Source: Actinoplanes lobatus (GTDB taxonomy: Bacteria; Actinomycetota; Actinomycetes; Mycobacteriales; Micromonosporaceae). From it: a stretch of DNA of 64,000 nt. The stretch covers positions 6,754,501-6,818,500 of the forward strand of contig NZ_JACHNC010000001.1 in NCBI RefSeq assembly GCF_014205215.1. Direction: 5' to 3'. Shown piece by piece: positions 41,465 to 50,084 of this stretch (position 1 is the stretch's first letter; each line of letters opens with the position of its first letter). Below the pieces are notes generated by a model. The model had not been told where the DNA came from and did not search any database. It saw nothing but the letters and a program-made list of their open reading frames with translations. The position numbers and the translations under genes are program-made.

Positions 41465-44400
41465 CTAGGGGGCCACGGTCAAGCCGTCCACCAGAACGGT
41501 CGGGCGGCCGGCGGTGCCGACCACGACGATCTTGACCGTGTGCGTGCCGGGAGTGGTCGCACCGGCCCACAGCACCTGACGGTGTGCGGCCGCCCCTCGG
41601 GTGTCCACCGTGGCGACCTTCCTGTCATCCAGGTAGACGATGGCCGCACCGGAGGCCGTGTCCCGTGACCCGATCCAGGCGACCTGCGTGCCGGTGAAGG
41701 TCATGGACAGGGCCGCGCCGGCCGTCGACGCGGAGGATGCCGTGCCGTCGGTGTAGTCGGTCCCGCTGAGCGAGGTCCACGCGCCGGTGAACTGCCCGGC
41801 CGTTTCCGCGACCGGGGTCAACTGCACGGGGTCGGTCCTGGTGCTCACGTTGCCGGCGCAGTCCGTGGCGGTGACCACGAGGGTCGCGCCGGCGGGCAGC
41901 ACGGTGGACACACTCAGTCTGCCCGCCTTGGCCGTCGCGACCGGCGTGCCGTTCGCCGCGGCGCTGATCGCGCAGACGCGGTTGGTGTCCGTCGCCGAGG
42001 CGGTCAGGGTGACCGGCACCCCGCCGGCGGTCGAGCCGGTCCGCAACCGGACGGTCGGCGCGGCGACCGTAGGCCCTTCGAGATCTGCCGTGATCTTCAC
42101 CGTCGCTGAGGTGCTGACCAGACCGGACGGGTCCACCGCCCGGACCGCGAGGGTGTGCAGGCCCGAGCCGAGCGGCACGGTGGCGGTGGTCGTGGTGGCG
42201 TCGACGGTGACGGCCGGCTGTCCGTCCAGCAGGACCTCGTAGCGGGCGAGTCCGCCACCGTCCACCGCCGGCGTCCAGGTCACGGAGACACTGTCGGCGT
42301 TGGTCAGCTTGCCGGACGAGGGCGAGGTGATCTTCGCGGCGGCCGGTGCCGTCGCGGCGGCGGTGAAGGTGGTAGCCACCGCGTCGGTAACCGTCGAGCG
42401 CAGGCCGTTGCCGTTGATCGCGATTACTCCGATGTGGTGGTGTCCGTCCGGCACCGTGAGGGTCACGGTGCGCGTGGATCCGGTCACGCGGGCGGCCTGC
42501 ACGTGATCGACTTCGATGACGTACGCGGCGATGCCCGACTGGATGTCGGCGGCGGCGGACCAGGTGATGACGGCCTTGTTGCGGGTGACCACCGCGCCGG
42601 CCCGGGGCGCCGACACCTTGGGCTGGCTCGGTCCGGTGGTGTCCAGGACGGCCTTGACGGTCGCCGTGGCGGACACGTTGCCCGCCGCGTCACGGGCCCG
42701 GACACCCACCACGTGCGCGCCGTCGGCCAGGCCGTTGGCCAGCCGCCAGTTCGTGGCCGTCGCCGGCACCGTCGTCCTGGCGGCACCGTCGACGAGGATG
42801 TCGTAGCCGGCCGGCTGGGCGCCGATGGGGGCGGTCCAGGAGATCACCGAGCCGTCCGGGTCGCCCGCCGCCTTCAACCCGGTGGGTGCGGTGACCGCCC
42901 GGGACAGTGTCACCTTGGTGGTCGCCTGCGTGCTGCGGTTGCCCACCTGGTCGATCGCGGTGAGGGTCAGCGTGCGCTGGCCGTTGGTGATCAGCGGGAA
43001 GGTCACGTCCGCGGCGGTGGCGGTCGCGTCGACGGTGCTCAGCGGGGTCCCGTCCAGCAGGATCTCGTAGCGGGCGACGCCGGATTCGGTGTCGGTGGCC
43101 GCCTTCCAGCGGACCGTCGCGGTGCCTTCCACCTTCTGGCCGCTCTGCGGCGCCGTGATGGCGGGTGCGGTCGGCGGCGTGTTGTCGCCCCGTACGGTGA
43201 TGGTCGGGCTGGCGGCTCCGGCCATGCCGCTCCGGTTGACCGCGGTCACCGAGATGGTGCTCGCGCCGTTGACCGGTGCCAGCTTCAAGCTGGTCTGGGT
43301 GCCGGGCACGGTCGTCCGCTGCCCGTTGACCAGCACGCGGTATCCGGCGATGCCCGACTCCGGGTCGATGACCTCCGGCCAGGCGACGGTCACCGGGCCC
43401 GACGCGTACGGGCCGAAGGTTCCGGTCCCGGCGAACACCGGTGCGGCCGGCGCGGGTGGCGGGGTGGTGTCGTGGTAGGGGTCGTCGATGCGTACCTCGG
43501 CGCCGGACGCGTCGATCCGCTCCACGGTGAGGGTGAGCGGGGTGTCCGGCACGGCCCAGGAGGAGCCGGCCGCCAGCGCACGGCCGGTGCCCGCGGCCGG
43601 GTTCATGTTCAGGATGCGGGACTGGTTGTCGCCGGGGAGCAGCTGCCGGACCTGGACACCTCCCCAGCCGGCGGGCTGGCCCGCGTCACGGCCGGTACTC
43701 GGCCGGTACTCCAGGTACAGGGTCGAGGTGGGCAGCGGCACCTTGACCGCCCGGGGAGCGGTGATCGACGTGACCGCCGGCAGTTTGACCAGGCTTCCGG
43801 CGCCGGCCGTCACCGGGTTGTCCAGCGTGCCGAGCACGTCGGACAGCGCCGTGTTCAAGCTGTAGCCGTCGCCGTAGCGGGCAAAGCCCATCACGTCGTA
43901 GTCCGCGTACGAGCTGACCGTGCAGGACGAGCTGAGCGCGACCGTCGCCGTGTTCTCCGTGCAGTTGAGGGAGTTGGCGTGGCCGAGGCCGAGGTTGTGC
44001 CCGAACTCGTGCTCCCAGGCGTCGCCGTACATGTATCCGTTGATCCAGATCTCGCCGCCCGGCACATAGGCGAGGCCGACCCAGCCGCAGGCGCTGGTCT
44101 TCGGGAAATAGATGAGCACGTGGTTACGGCTGTTCGAGGCGGCTACGCCGTGTACGGCGTGTGCCGCGTTGGAGATCGCCGTGTAGTCGCAAGAACTCGG
44201 GGCGGCGATTTTTGCCCAGCCCCGGACGTCGATGGTGGGCACGGTGATCCCACCGGCGGTCTGCTCGCTCCAGTACGCGGCCGTCCGGTCGGCCGTCTCG
44301 CGCAGGGTCCCCGTGGTCTGCGAATCGGGCGCGGTCCAGTAGACCGGCAGCACGGTCAGCGTGTGCGCGCCCGCCCGGCCGGCCGGCAGCGCGGCGGCGA

Positions 44401-44770
44401 CCGCGGCGGGATCGGCGTCGAGGATCCGCGCCTCGCCGTCGCCGATCGCGGCGGCGACCTCGGCAGGCGTGTCGACGCCGGCCGGCGCGCTCACCGTCAC
44501 CTCGATCGCGGAATCCGGGCGCAGCCCGGTCGCGGCGGTGGCCGGCAGCGGCAGCATGGTGTCATCGATCGTGACGACGGGCCGCGTCACCGTACCGGTG
44601 GCCTGCTCGCCACCCGGGGTGGACAGGTCGTCGTCGACCACGACCCGGGAGAAGGTGCCGGAGACCGTGGTCGTGTGGGAGACGGGCGCCGCGACGGCGG
44701 TGCTCGGCGCGAGGAACACACCGAACGCGGCCGCCGTCACGACGACGAAATTCCGGGGGGACGGGTGCAT
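41465..44770 (-). CDS. Large secreted metzincin-like metalloprotease with Ig-like repeats
   Basis: 1101 residues. Signal peptide about 1-28. The protease core spans roughly 130-330 with the zinc motif HEFGHNLGLGH (254-264) and a Met-turn in YADYDVMGFA. From about 400 onward come repeated Ig/FN3-like modules, each with phrases such as ESGIAGYRVLVNG, ESGVARYEILLDG, AGYDILVDG, QSGIAAYVIEVD, GGLARYEVLLDG, and a final discoidin-like or CBM-like region (about 980-1101). The repeats probably bind surfaces or sugars. ATG 44770 begins MHPSPRNFVVV. Divergent from the sugar operon. Confidence 0.88.
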   Translation of the reverse strand: MHPSPRNFVVVTAAAFGVFLAPSTAVAAPVSHTTTVSGTFSRVVVDDDLSTPGGEQATGTVTRPVVTIDDTMLPLPATAATGLRPDSAIEVTVSAPAGVDTPAEVAAAIGDGEARILDADPAAVAAALPAGRAGAHTLTVLPVYWTAPDSQTTGTLRETADRTAAYWSEQTAGGITVPTIDVRGWAKIAAPSSCDYTAISNAAHAVHGVAASNSRNHVLIYFPKTSACGWVGLAYVPGGEIWINGYMYGDAWEHEFGHNLGLGHANSLNCTENTATVALSSSCTVSSYADYDVMGFARYGDGYSLNTALSDVLGTLDNPVTAGAGSLVKLPAVTSITAPRAVKVPLPTSTLYLEYRPSTGRDAGQPAGWGGVQVRQLLPGDNQSRILNMNPAAGTGRALAAGSSWAVPDTPLTLTVERIDASGAEVRIDDPYHDTTPPPAPAAPVFAGTGTFGPYASGPVTVAWPEVIDPESGIAGYRVLVNGQRTTVPGTQTSLKLAPVNGASTISVTAVNRSGMAGAASPTITVRGDNTPPTAPAITAPQSGQKVEGTATVRWKAATDTESGVARYEILLDGTPLSTVDATATAADVTFPLITNGQRTLTLTAIDQVGNRSTQATTKVTLSRAVTAPTGLKAAGDPDGSVISWTAPIGAQPAGYDILVDGAARTTVPATATNWRLANGLADGAHVVGVRARDAAGNVSATATVKAVLDTTGPSQPKVSAPRAGAVVTRNKAVITWSAAADIQSGIAAYVIEVDHVQAARVTGSTRTVTLTVPDGHHHIGVIAINGNGLRSTVTDAVATTFTAAATAPAAAKITSPSSGKLTNADSVSVTWTPAVDGGGLARYEVLLDGQPAVTVDATTTTATVPLGSGLHTLAVRAVDPSGLVSTSATVKITADLEGPTVAAPTVRLRTGSTAGGVPVTLTASATDTNRVCAISAAANGTPVATAKAGRLSVSTVLPAGATLVVTATDCAGNVSTRTDPVQLTPVAETAGQFTGAWTSLSGTDYTDGTASSASTAGAALSMTFTGTQVAWIGSRDTASGAAIVYLDDRKVATVDTRGAAAHRQVLWAGATTPGTHTVKIVVVGTAGRPTVLVDGLTVAP

Positions 44771-44928
44771 GGCGCGACTATCGGAGCGCGTCTGCCGAAC
44801 CTGAGAACTTCCTGGACCCGGTCGCCCCGGCGCACAAGACCGTAGGTTCGGCGTCGTCACCGGATGTGTCCGCGCCCAGGCATGGAATACGCGACAGTGG
44901 AATAGGCGGATTTTCACGGCTTACCAGA

Positions 44929-44939
44929 GAAAGGCTTTC
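44929..44939. promoter_or_regulatory. GAAAGGCTTTC palindrome before the sugar-ABC operon
   Basis: Perfect GAAAG-G-CTTTC inverted repeat ending 18 bp before the ATG of the binding-protein gene, overlapping the ribosome site region. It looks like a LacI-type or other repressor site. Resemblance to the palindrome before the xylanase is partial. Confidence 0.45.
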
Positions 44940-44956
44940 AAAGGAGCAGAGAAGGG

Positions 44957-46240
44957 ATGAAGGAGCGGATTCCATTCGCGGGGGCAGCCGTCCTGTCCCT
45001 GGTCCTGGCCGCCACCGGTTGCGGCGGCGGCGACGCTACGTCGGCCGGCGGCGACCCGACCGCCCGCGGCGCCATCGACGTGTGGTTCTCGAACAACGCG
45101 CAAGAGGTCGCCTGGGGCAGGCAGGTGGTGGAGAAGTGGAATGCCACCCATCCGGACGAGAAGGTGACGGCCCAGCAGATCCCGGCCAGCCAGACGTCCG
45201 AAGCGGTCATCTCGGCCAGCATCATCGCCGGGAACACCCCATGCCTGATCTACAACACGTCGCCTGCCGCCGTCCCGAACTTCCAGGCGCAGGGTGGTCT
45301 GGTGCCGCTCGACGACTTCGCCGACGGCACGAGCTACGTGACCGCACGCTCGGGCGAGCTCGGCGCCCAGTACCGATCGCCGGACGGCAAGATCTACCAA
45401 CTGCCGTGGAAATCGAACCCGGTGATGCTGTTCTACAACAAGACGGCGTTCGCCAAGGCAGGCCTCAGCACCACCGCCCCGCCGCTGGCCACGTACACCG
45501 ATTTCCTGGCCACCTCGCAGAAGCTGGTGTCCAGCGGCGCGGCCAGGTACGCCATCTTCCCGTCGCCGTCGAGCCAGTTCTTCCAGTCGTGGTTCGACTT
45601 CTACCCGATGTACGTGGCGGAAAGCGGCCAACAGCTCGTCGTCGACACCAAGGCCACGTTCGACTCCGATGCGGGCCGGGCGGTCGCCGGCCTCTGGCGG
45701 CAGTTGTACGCCCAGAACCTGGCGGGCAAGGAGGCGTACACCGGTGACGCGTTCGCCGACGGCACCGCCGCCATGGCCAGTGTCGGCCCCTGGGCCGTCA
45801 CCGCGTACCAGGACAAGGTCGACTGGGGTGTCACCGGAGTGCCGACGCGTGCCGGCTCGGCGGAGAACCAGTCCACGTTCAGCGACGCGAAGAACGTCGC
45901 CCTGTACACGGCCTGCACCAACCGCGGTACGGCCTGGGACTTCCTGAAGTTCTCCACCAGCTCCGAGCAGGACGGCGAGCTGCTCGCGATGACCGGGCAG
46001 ATGCCGCTGCGCCAGGACCTGGTGCGCGAGTATCCGGCGTATTTCGCGGCGAATCCGCAGTACAGGGTGTTCGCGGTCAAGGCGGCCCACGTGGTCGACG
46101 TGCCGAACACACCGGCTTCCGTCGAGGTGTGGCAGACCTTCCGGGACTCCTGGTCGAACTCGGTGATCTTCGGCAAGGAGGATCCGGACAAGGCACTGGC
46201 GGTCGCGGCCGCGAAGATCAACGACCTGGTGATCCGATGA
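44957..46240 (+). CDS. ABC sugar-binding lipoprotein
   Basis: 427-residue extracytoplasmic solute-binding protein of the family-1 sugar type. Lipoprotein signal with lipobox LAATGC (cysteine at residue 22), then IDVWFSNNAQEVAWGRQVVE and the typical AFADGTAAMASVGPWAVTAY (landmark) near residue 270. It captures an oligosaccharide and delivers it to the following permeases. Stop overlaps the first permease ATG. No own ATPase follows, so a shared MsiK-type ATPase elsewhere is likely, as is known for actinomycete sugar importers. Confidence 0.92.
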   Translation: MKERIPFAGAAVLSLVLAATGCGGGDATSAGGDPTARGAIDVWFSNNAQEVAWGRQVVEKWNATHPDEKVTAQQIPASQTSEAVISASIIAGNTPCLIYNTSPAAVPNFQAQGGLVPLDDFADGTSYVTARSGELGAQYRSPDGKIYQLPWKSNPVMLFYNKTAFAKAGLSTTAPPLATYTDFLATSQKLVSSGAARYAIFPSPSSQFFQSWFDFYPMYVAESGQQLVVDTKATFDSDAGRAVAGLWRQLYAQNLAGKEAYTGDAFADGTAAMASVGPWAVTAYQDKVDWGVTGVPTRAGSAENQSTFSDAKNVALYTACTNRGTAWDFLKFSTSSEQDGELLAMTGQMPLRQDLVREYPAYFAANPQYRVFAVKAAHVVDVPNTPASVEVWQTFRDSWSNSVIFGKEDPDKALAVAAAKINDLVIR

Positions 46241-47133
46241 CCTCCGTCGCGCCTGACGCGAAACCGGCCACCACGCAGCCGATCGGGCTTCTGCTGAGCG
46301 CCCCGTACGCGGTGTACGTCGCCGCCGTCTTCGCGTACCCGCTGGGTATGGCCGTGTGGATCTCCTTCCACGACTACATCTTCACCGCGCCCGGGGTGAG
46401 CGTCTCCCGGCCCTTCGTCGGCTTCGACAACTACACCACCGCGCTGGCCGACCCCGCCGTACGCCAGTCGTTCGTCAACATCCTGATCTTCCTCGTCATC
46501 AACGTGCCGCTGACCGTGGTGCTGTCGCTGCTGCTGGCCGCCGCCCTCAACGCGGCGATCCCGTTCCGTACGTTCTTCCGGGTCAGCTTCTACGTCCCGT
46601 ACGTGACCGCGAGCGTGGCCGTGGTCGGCGTGTGGCTGTTCCTGTTCAGCTCCGACGGGCTGGTCAACCAGGTGCTCGGTGACCTGGCTCCGGACCCGTC
46701 GTGGCTGATCAACGAGAGGTGGGCGATGCCGTCGATCGCCCTCTTCGTGACCTGGAAGCAGCTCGGCTTCTTCATCCTGCTGTACCTGGCCGCGTTGCAG
46801 AACGTGCCGAGGGAGCTCTACGAGTCGGCGGCGGTCGACGGCGCGAGCCGCTGGCGCAGCTTCCGGGCGGTCACGATTCCGGGCGTACGGCCGGCGACGA
46901 CCCTGGTCACCCTGCTGGCGATCATCACCGGCGCGAACCTGTTCACCGAGCCGTACCTGCTGACCAACGGCGGTGGCCCGAGCGGCAGGTCCGCGTCGCC
47001 GGTTCTGCTGATGTATCAGCGCGGCATCGAGCAGCAGCATCCCGACGTCGCGGCGGCGATCGGCGTACTCCTGGTCGCCGGCGTCCTGCTCCTCGCCGGG
47101 CTTCAGCGGCTGGTGGAACGGAGGCAGGGGTGA
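46237..47133 (+). CDS. Sugar ABC permease 1 (MalF-like)
   Basis: 298 residues, six predicted helices. Landmarks are SAPYAVYVAAVFAYPLGMAV at helix 1 and the EAA loop ESAAVDGASRWRSFRAVTIP for ATPase coupling. ATG 46237 overlaps the TGA of the binding-protein gene, and the gene ends in GTGA overlap with permease 2. Part of one transport complex. Confidence 0.94.
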   Translation: MTSVAPDAKPATTQPIGLLLSAPYAVYVAAVFAYPLGMAVWISFHDYIFTAPGVSVSRPFVGFDNYTTALADPAVRQSFVNILIFLVINVPLTVVLSLLLAAALNAAIPFRTFFRVSFYVPYVTASVAVVGVWLFLFSSDGLVNQVLGDLAPDPSWLINERWAMPSIALFVTWKQLGFFILLYLAALQNVPRELYESAAVDGASRWRSFRAVTIPGVRPATTLVTLLAIITGANLFTEPYLLTNGGGPSGRSASPVLLMYQRGIEQQHPDVAAAIGVLLVAGVLLLAGLQRLVERRQG

Positions 47134-47963
47134 CCCGGGGCCGCTCGTGGTGGCGCACGATCGCCGTGACTCTCGGCGCGATCGTGTTCCTGTTCCCGTT
47201 CTACTACATGATCGTCGGCTCGCTGCAGGCAACGCCGGACACGTCGCCGGCCGGCGCGCTGCCGAGGCCGGGCAACCTCAGCCTCGACAACTATCGCGAG
47301 ATCAACGCGGCCATCGGGTTGTGGCGGTCACTGCTCAATTCGGTGATCGTCACCGCGGGCGTGGTCATCGGCACCCTGGTCTTCGGGGTTCTGGCCGGTT
47401 ATGCGCTCGCCCAGTTGCGCTTTCGCGGCCGCGGCACCCTTTTCGCCGCCATGCTGCTGCTCCAGGTGATTCCGTTCCAGCTGCTCGTCATCCCGCTGTA
47501 CGTGCAGGTCGTGCGCGGCTACGGACTCGCCGACTCGTACCTCGGCATGATCCTGCCCTTCGTGATCAATTCAGTGGCGGTGTTCGTGTTCCGGCAGTTC
47601 TTCCTGCAACTTCCGGTCGAACTGTTCGAGGCGGCACGGCTCGACGGAGCGAGCGAGATCCGTGTGCTGTGCTCGGTCGCCCTGCCGCTGGTCCGCCCGG
47701 CCCTGCTCACCGCGACGCTGCTGACGTTCATCGGGCCGTGGAACGAGTTCCTGTGGCCGTTCCTGATCACCAAAGAGACCGGTATGCAGCCGCTGGCGGT
47801 GGCGCTGGCCAACTACATGAGCACGGTCGCGTCGGCCGCCACCAACCCGTACGGCGCGATCCTGGCCGGCGCCTGTGTGCTGGCCGCCCCGGCGGTGCTG
47901 CTCTTCATCGCTTTTCAGCGGCACTTCGTCTCGTCCGACCTGGGTTCCGGGGTGAAGGGGTGA
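47130..47963 (+). CDS. Sugar ABC permease 2 (MalG-like)
   Basis: 277 residues. Contains FPFYYMIVGSLQ near the N terminus, LAGYALAQLRFRGRGTL, EAARLDGASEIRVLCSVALP (EAA loop) and GPWNEFLWPFLIT, all typical of MalG-type subunits. GTG at 47130 is inside the previous stop; the next gene begins at its own stop, so four genes are translationally coupled. Confidence 0.94.
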   Translation: MTRGRSWWRTIAVTLGAIVFLFPFYYMIVGSLQATPDTSPAGALPRPGNLSLDNYREINAAIGLWRSLLNSVIVTAGVVIGTLVFGVLAGYALAQLRFRGRGTLFAAMLLLQVIPFQLLVIPLYVQVVRGYGLADSYLGMILPFVINSVAVFVFRQFFLQLPVELFEAARLDGASEIRVLCSVALPLVRPALLTATLLTFIGPWNEFLWPFLITKETGMQPLAVALANYMSTVASAATNPYGAILAGACVLAAPAVLLFIAFQRHFVSSDLGSGVKG

Positions 47964-50008
47964 ACCGGCCCGCCCTCATCGCGGCGCTGACCGCCACCGT
48001 TCTCCTGGCCGGCCCGGTCCACACCGTCGCCGCGCCGGCGGGCCCGGCCGTGCTGACCAATCTGGATCACCTCGACTTTCTCACCGACACGGTGCGGCCG
48101 CCGGCCCAGGCCGGTCACACCACCTACCGGCTCGACGACGAGCCCGCCATCGGTGTGCTCTGGGTCTACGCCGACGACCTGCCCGGCGGCGGCTACCGCC
48201 GGGTGGGCGGCGGCGCCTACGACGCGCGCACCGGCACCTACGGGCAGGGCGCGTACGACGCGGACGATGTCTCCCGTGCCGCGGTGGTCTACCTGCGCCA
48301 CTGGCGGCAGTTCGGGGACCGGGCCAGCCGGGATCAGGCCTACCGGCAGTTGCGCGGACTGACCTACATGCAGACGGCCACCGGCCCGAACGCCGGCAAC
48401 GTCGTGCTCTGGATGCAGCCCGACGGGACGCTGAACCCGAGCCCGACCCCGGTCGAGGCGCCGGACCCGTCCGACTCCGCGGCGTCGTACTGGCTCGCGC
48501 GCACGATCTGGGCGCTGGGCGAGGGCTACGCCGCCTTCCGTACCGCCGATCCGTCGTTCGCCGCGTTCCTCGAGGATCGCCTCGACCTGTCCGTCGCCGC
48601 CCTCGACCGGCAGGTGCTCGGTCGTTTCGGTGAACACCGGGTCGTCGACGGCGAGCGGATGCCGGCGTGGCTGGTGGCCGACGGCGCGGACGCCAGCGCC
48701 GAGGCGGTGCTGGGGCTGAGCGCGTACGTCCGCGCGGGCGGCCCGCCCACCGCGCGGGCCGCCCTGGCCCGGCTGGCCGCCGGCATCGCCGAGATGGGCG
48801 GCGGCGGCACCGGCGTCTGGCCGTACGGCGCCGTCCTGCCCTGGGCCCGGTCGCGGTCGCTGTGGCACGCCTGGGGCGCCCAGATGCCGTCCGCGCTGGC
48901 CGAGGCCTCGATCACCCTCCGCGACGGACGGCTGCTGGCCCCGGCGCTGGCCGACGCCGCCGCCTTCACGCCGGGCCTGCTCACCGCGACCGGCCCGGTC
49001 AATGGCCTGCTGCCCGCCCCGATCGACAATTCCCAGATCGCGTACGGGGCCGACGCCCGCGTGCAGAGTCTGCTGTCCGTGTCGAGGGCCGCCGGGTCGG
49101 CCGGCCTCCGCCAACTCGCCGGTGTGGCGGCCGGGTGGTTCTTCGGCCAGAACCCGGCGAACGTCCCCATGTACCACCCGGGTACCGGCGCCACCAACGA
49201 CGGCGTGAACGGCGACGGCACGGTCAACCTCAACTCCGGCGCCGAGTCGACGATCCACGGCCTGCTCACGATGCTCGCCCTGGACGCGGCTCCGGACCTG
49301 GCCGCGCTCGCCGAAGCGGCCGGCCCGGTGGTGCGGCGGGACGGCCGGCGTACGGTCGAGGCCGAGTCCGGACGGCTCGACGGCCCGATCTCCGTGGTGA
49401 CCCCGGCATCGGCGTGGACCGGCGAATCGCAGTGGAGCGGTAACGCCTACCTGCGGGTCAGGGCTGGTGGCCGGGTCACGTGGACCGTCCCTGGGGCTGC
49501 CCAGCCCAGGCTCGTGGCCGCGGTGATCAACCGGATGCCCGGCCCGGGCGGCGTGACGGCCTTCGCGGCACTCGGCGGCATCGGCTACGGCGGCGGAGGC
49601 GCGCAGGGTGCGTCCCCAGCGCCCGGCGCGCTGCTTCCCGTGGCGCTCACCCGGCCCCTCCCGGCGGGTGCGACCGCACTGACGGCGACCGGCGTACGCG
49701 GAAGCGGCGACCTCGACGCTCTCCTGCTGACGCCGCTCGTCTCCACCCTGGTCACCCGGCGGGCCGTGCTGCTCTCCAGCGCGGCCCGGACGTCACGGCG
49801 CATGACGATCGACGTCCCGGGCGCCGGGCCCGCGGTCGCCCACAGCTACGACGATCAGGGACGGCCGGCCGCCACTGCCGGCGGACGGGGCCCCATCACT
49901 GTCGACGTGCCCTCGGGCGGCTTCGTGGTGGCCGCCGAAGCGGGCCCCGGCGCGACGGTCCGGGTGCGGGGCACGGTTGCCCTTGACCGCCCGCGGCGAC
50001 AGGCATAG
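47960..50008 (+). CDS. Secreted six-hairpin glycosidase-like protein
   Basis: 682 residues with a signal peptide (RPALIAALTATVLLAGPVHT, cleavage about 25-28). The middle is helical with WLARTIWALGEGYAAFRTAD and the late FFGQNPANVPMYHPGTGATN and NLNSGAESTIHGLLTMLAL, patterns of (alpha/alpha)6-barrel glycosidases, but I cannot assign a GH family. Residues from about 465 form one or two beta domains (VEAESGRLDG onward) that may bind carbohydrate. It is the fourth gene of the transporter operon by GTGA overlap, so its product sugar is presumably imported by that system. Confidence 0.7.
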   Translation: MNRPALIAALTATVLLAGPVHTVAAPAGPAVLTNLDHLDFLTDTVRPPAQAGHTTYRLDDEPAIGVLWVYADDLPGGGYRRVGGGAYDARTGTYGQGAYDADDVSRAAVVYLRHWRQFGDRASRDQAYRQLRGLTYMQTATGPNAGNVVLWMQPDGTLNPSPTPVEAPDPSDSAASYWLARTIWALGEGYAAFRTADPSFAAFLEDRLDLSVAALDRQVLGRFGEHRVVDGERMPAWLVADGADASAEAVLGLSAYVRAGGPPTARAALARLAAGIAEMGGGGTGVWPYGAVLPWARSRSLWHAWGAQMPSALAEASITLRDGRLLAPALADAAAFTPGLLTATGPVNGLLPAPIDNSQIAYGADARVQSLLSVSRAAGSAGLRQLAGVAAGWFFGQNPANVPMYHPGTGATNDGVNGDGTVNLNSGAESTIHGLLTMLALDAAPDLAALAEAAGPVVRRDGRRTVEAESGRLDGPISVVTPASAWTGESQWSGNAYLRVRAGGRVTWTVPGAAQPRLVAAVINRMPGPGGVTAFAALGGIGYGGGGAQGASPAPGALLPVALTRPLPAGATALTATGVRGSGDLDALLLTPLVSTLVTRRAVLLSSAARTSRRMTIDVPGAGPAVAHSYDDQGRPAATAGGRGPITVDVPSGGFVVAAEAGPGATVRVRGTVALDRPRRQA

Positions 50009-50039
50009 ATTCCTTTCGCTCGTTACTTACGGAGCATTA

Positions 50040-50052
50040 TCGAAACTTTCGA
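50040..50052. promoter_or_regulatory. TCGAAACTTTCGA operator before the xylanase
   Basis: Perfect 13-bp palindrome 33 bp before the xylanase ATG. CGAAACTTTCG-like sequences are reported upstream of streptomycete xylanase genes, so this is probably a xylan-responsive repressor site. Confidence 0.7.
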
Positions 50053-50084
50053 CCGTTCCTCGTCCTCCCTGGTAAGGAGTTCCC

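Noticed and set aside
42155..44845. Rightward open frame of about 900 codons opposite the metalloprotease
   Set aside because: Low-complexity Gly/Arg/Asp translation; the minus strand encodes HEFGHNLGLGH and Ig-like repeats.
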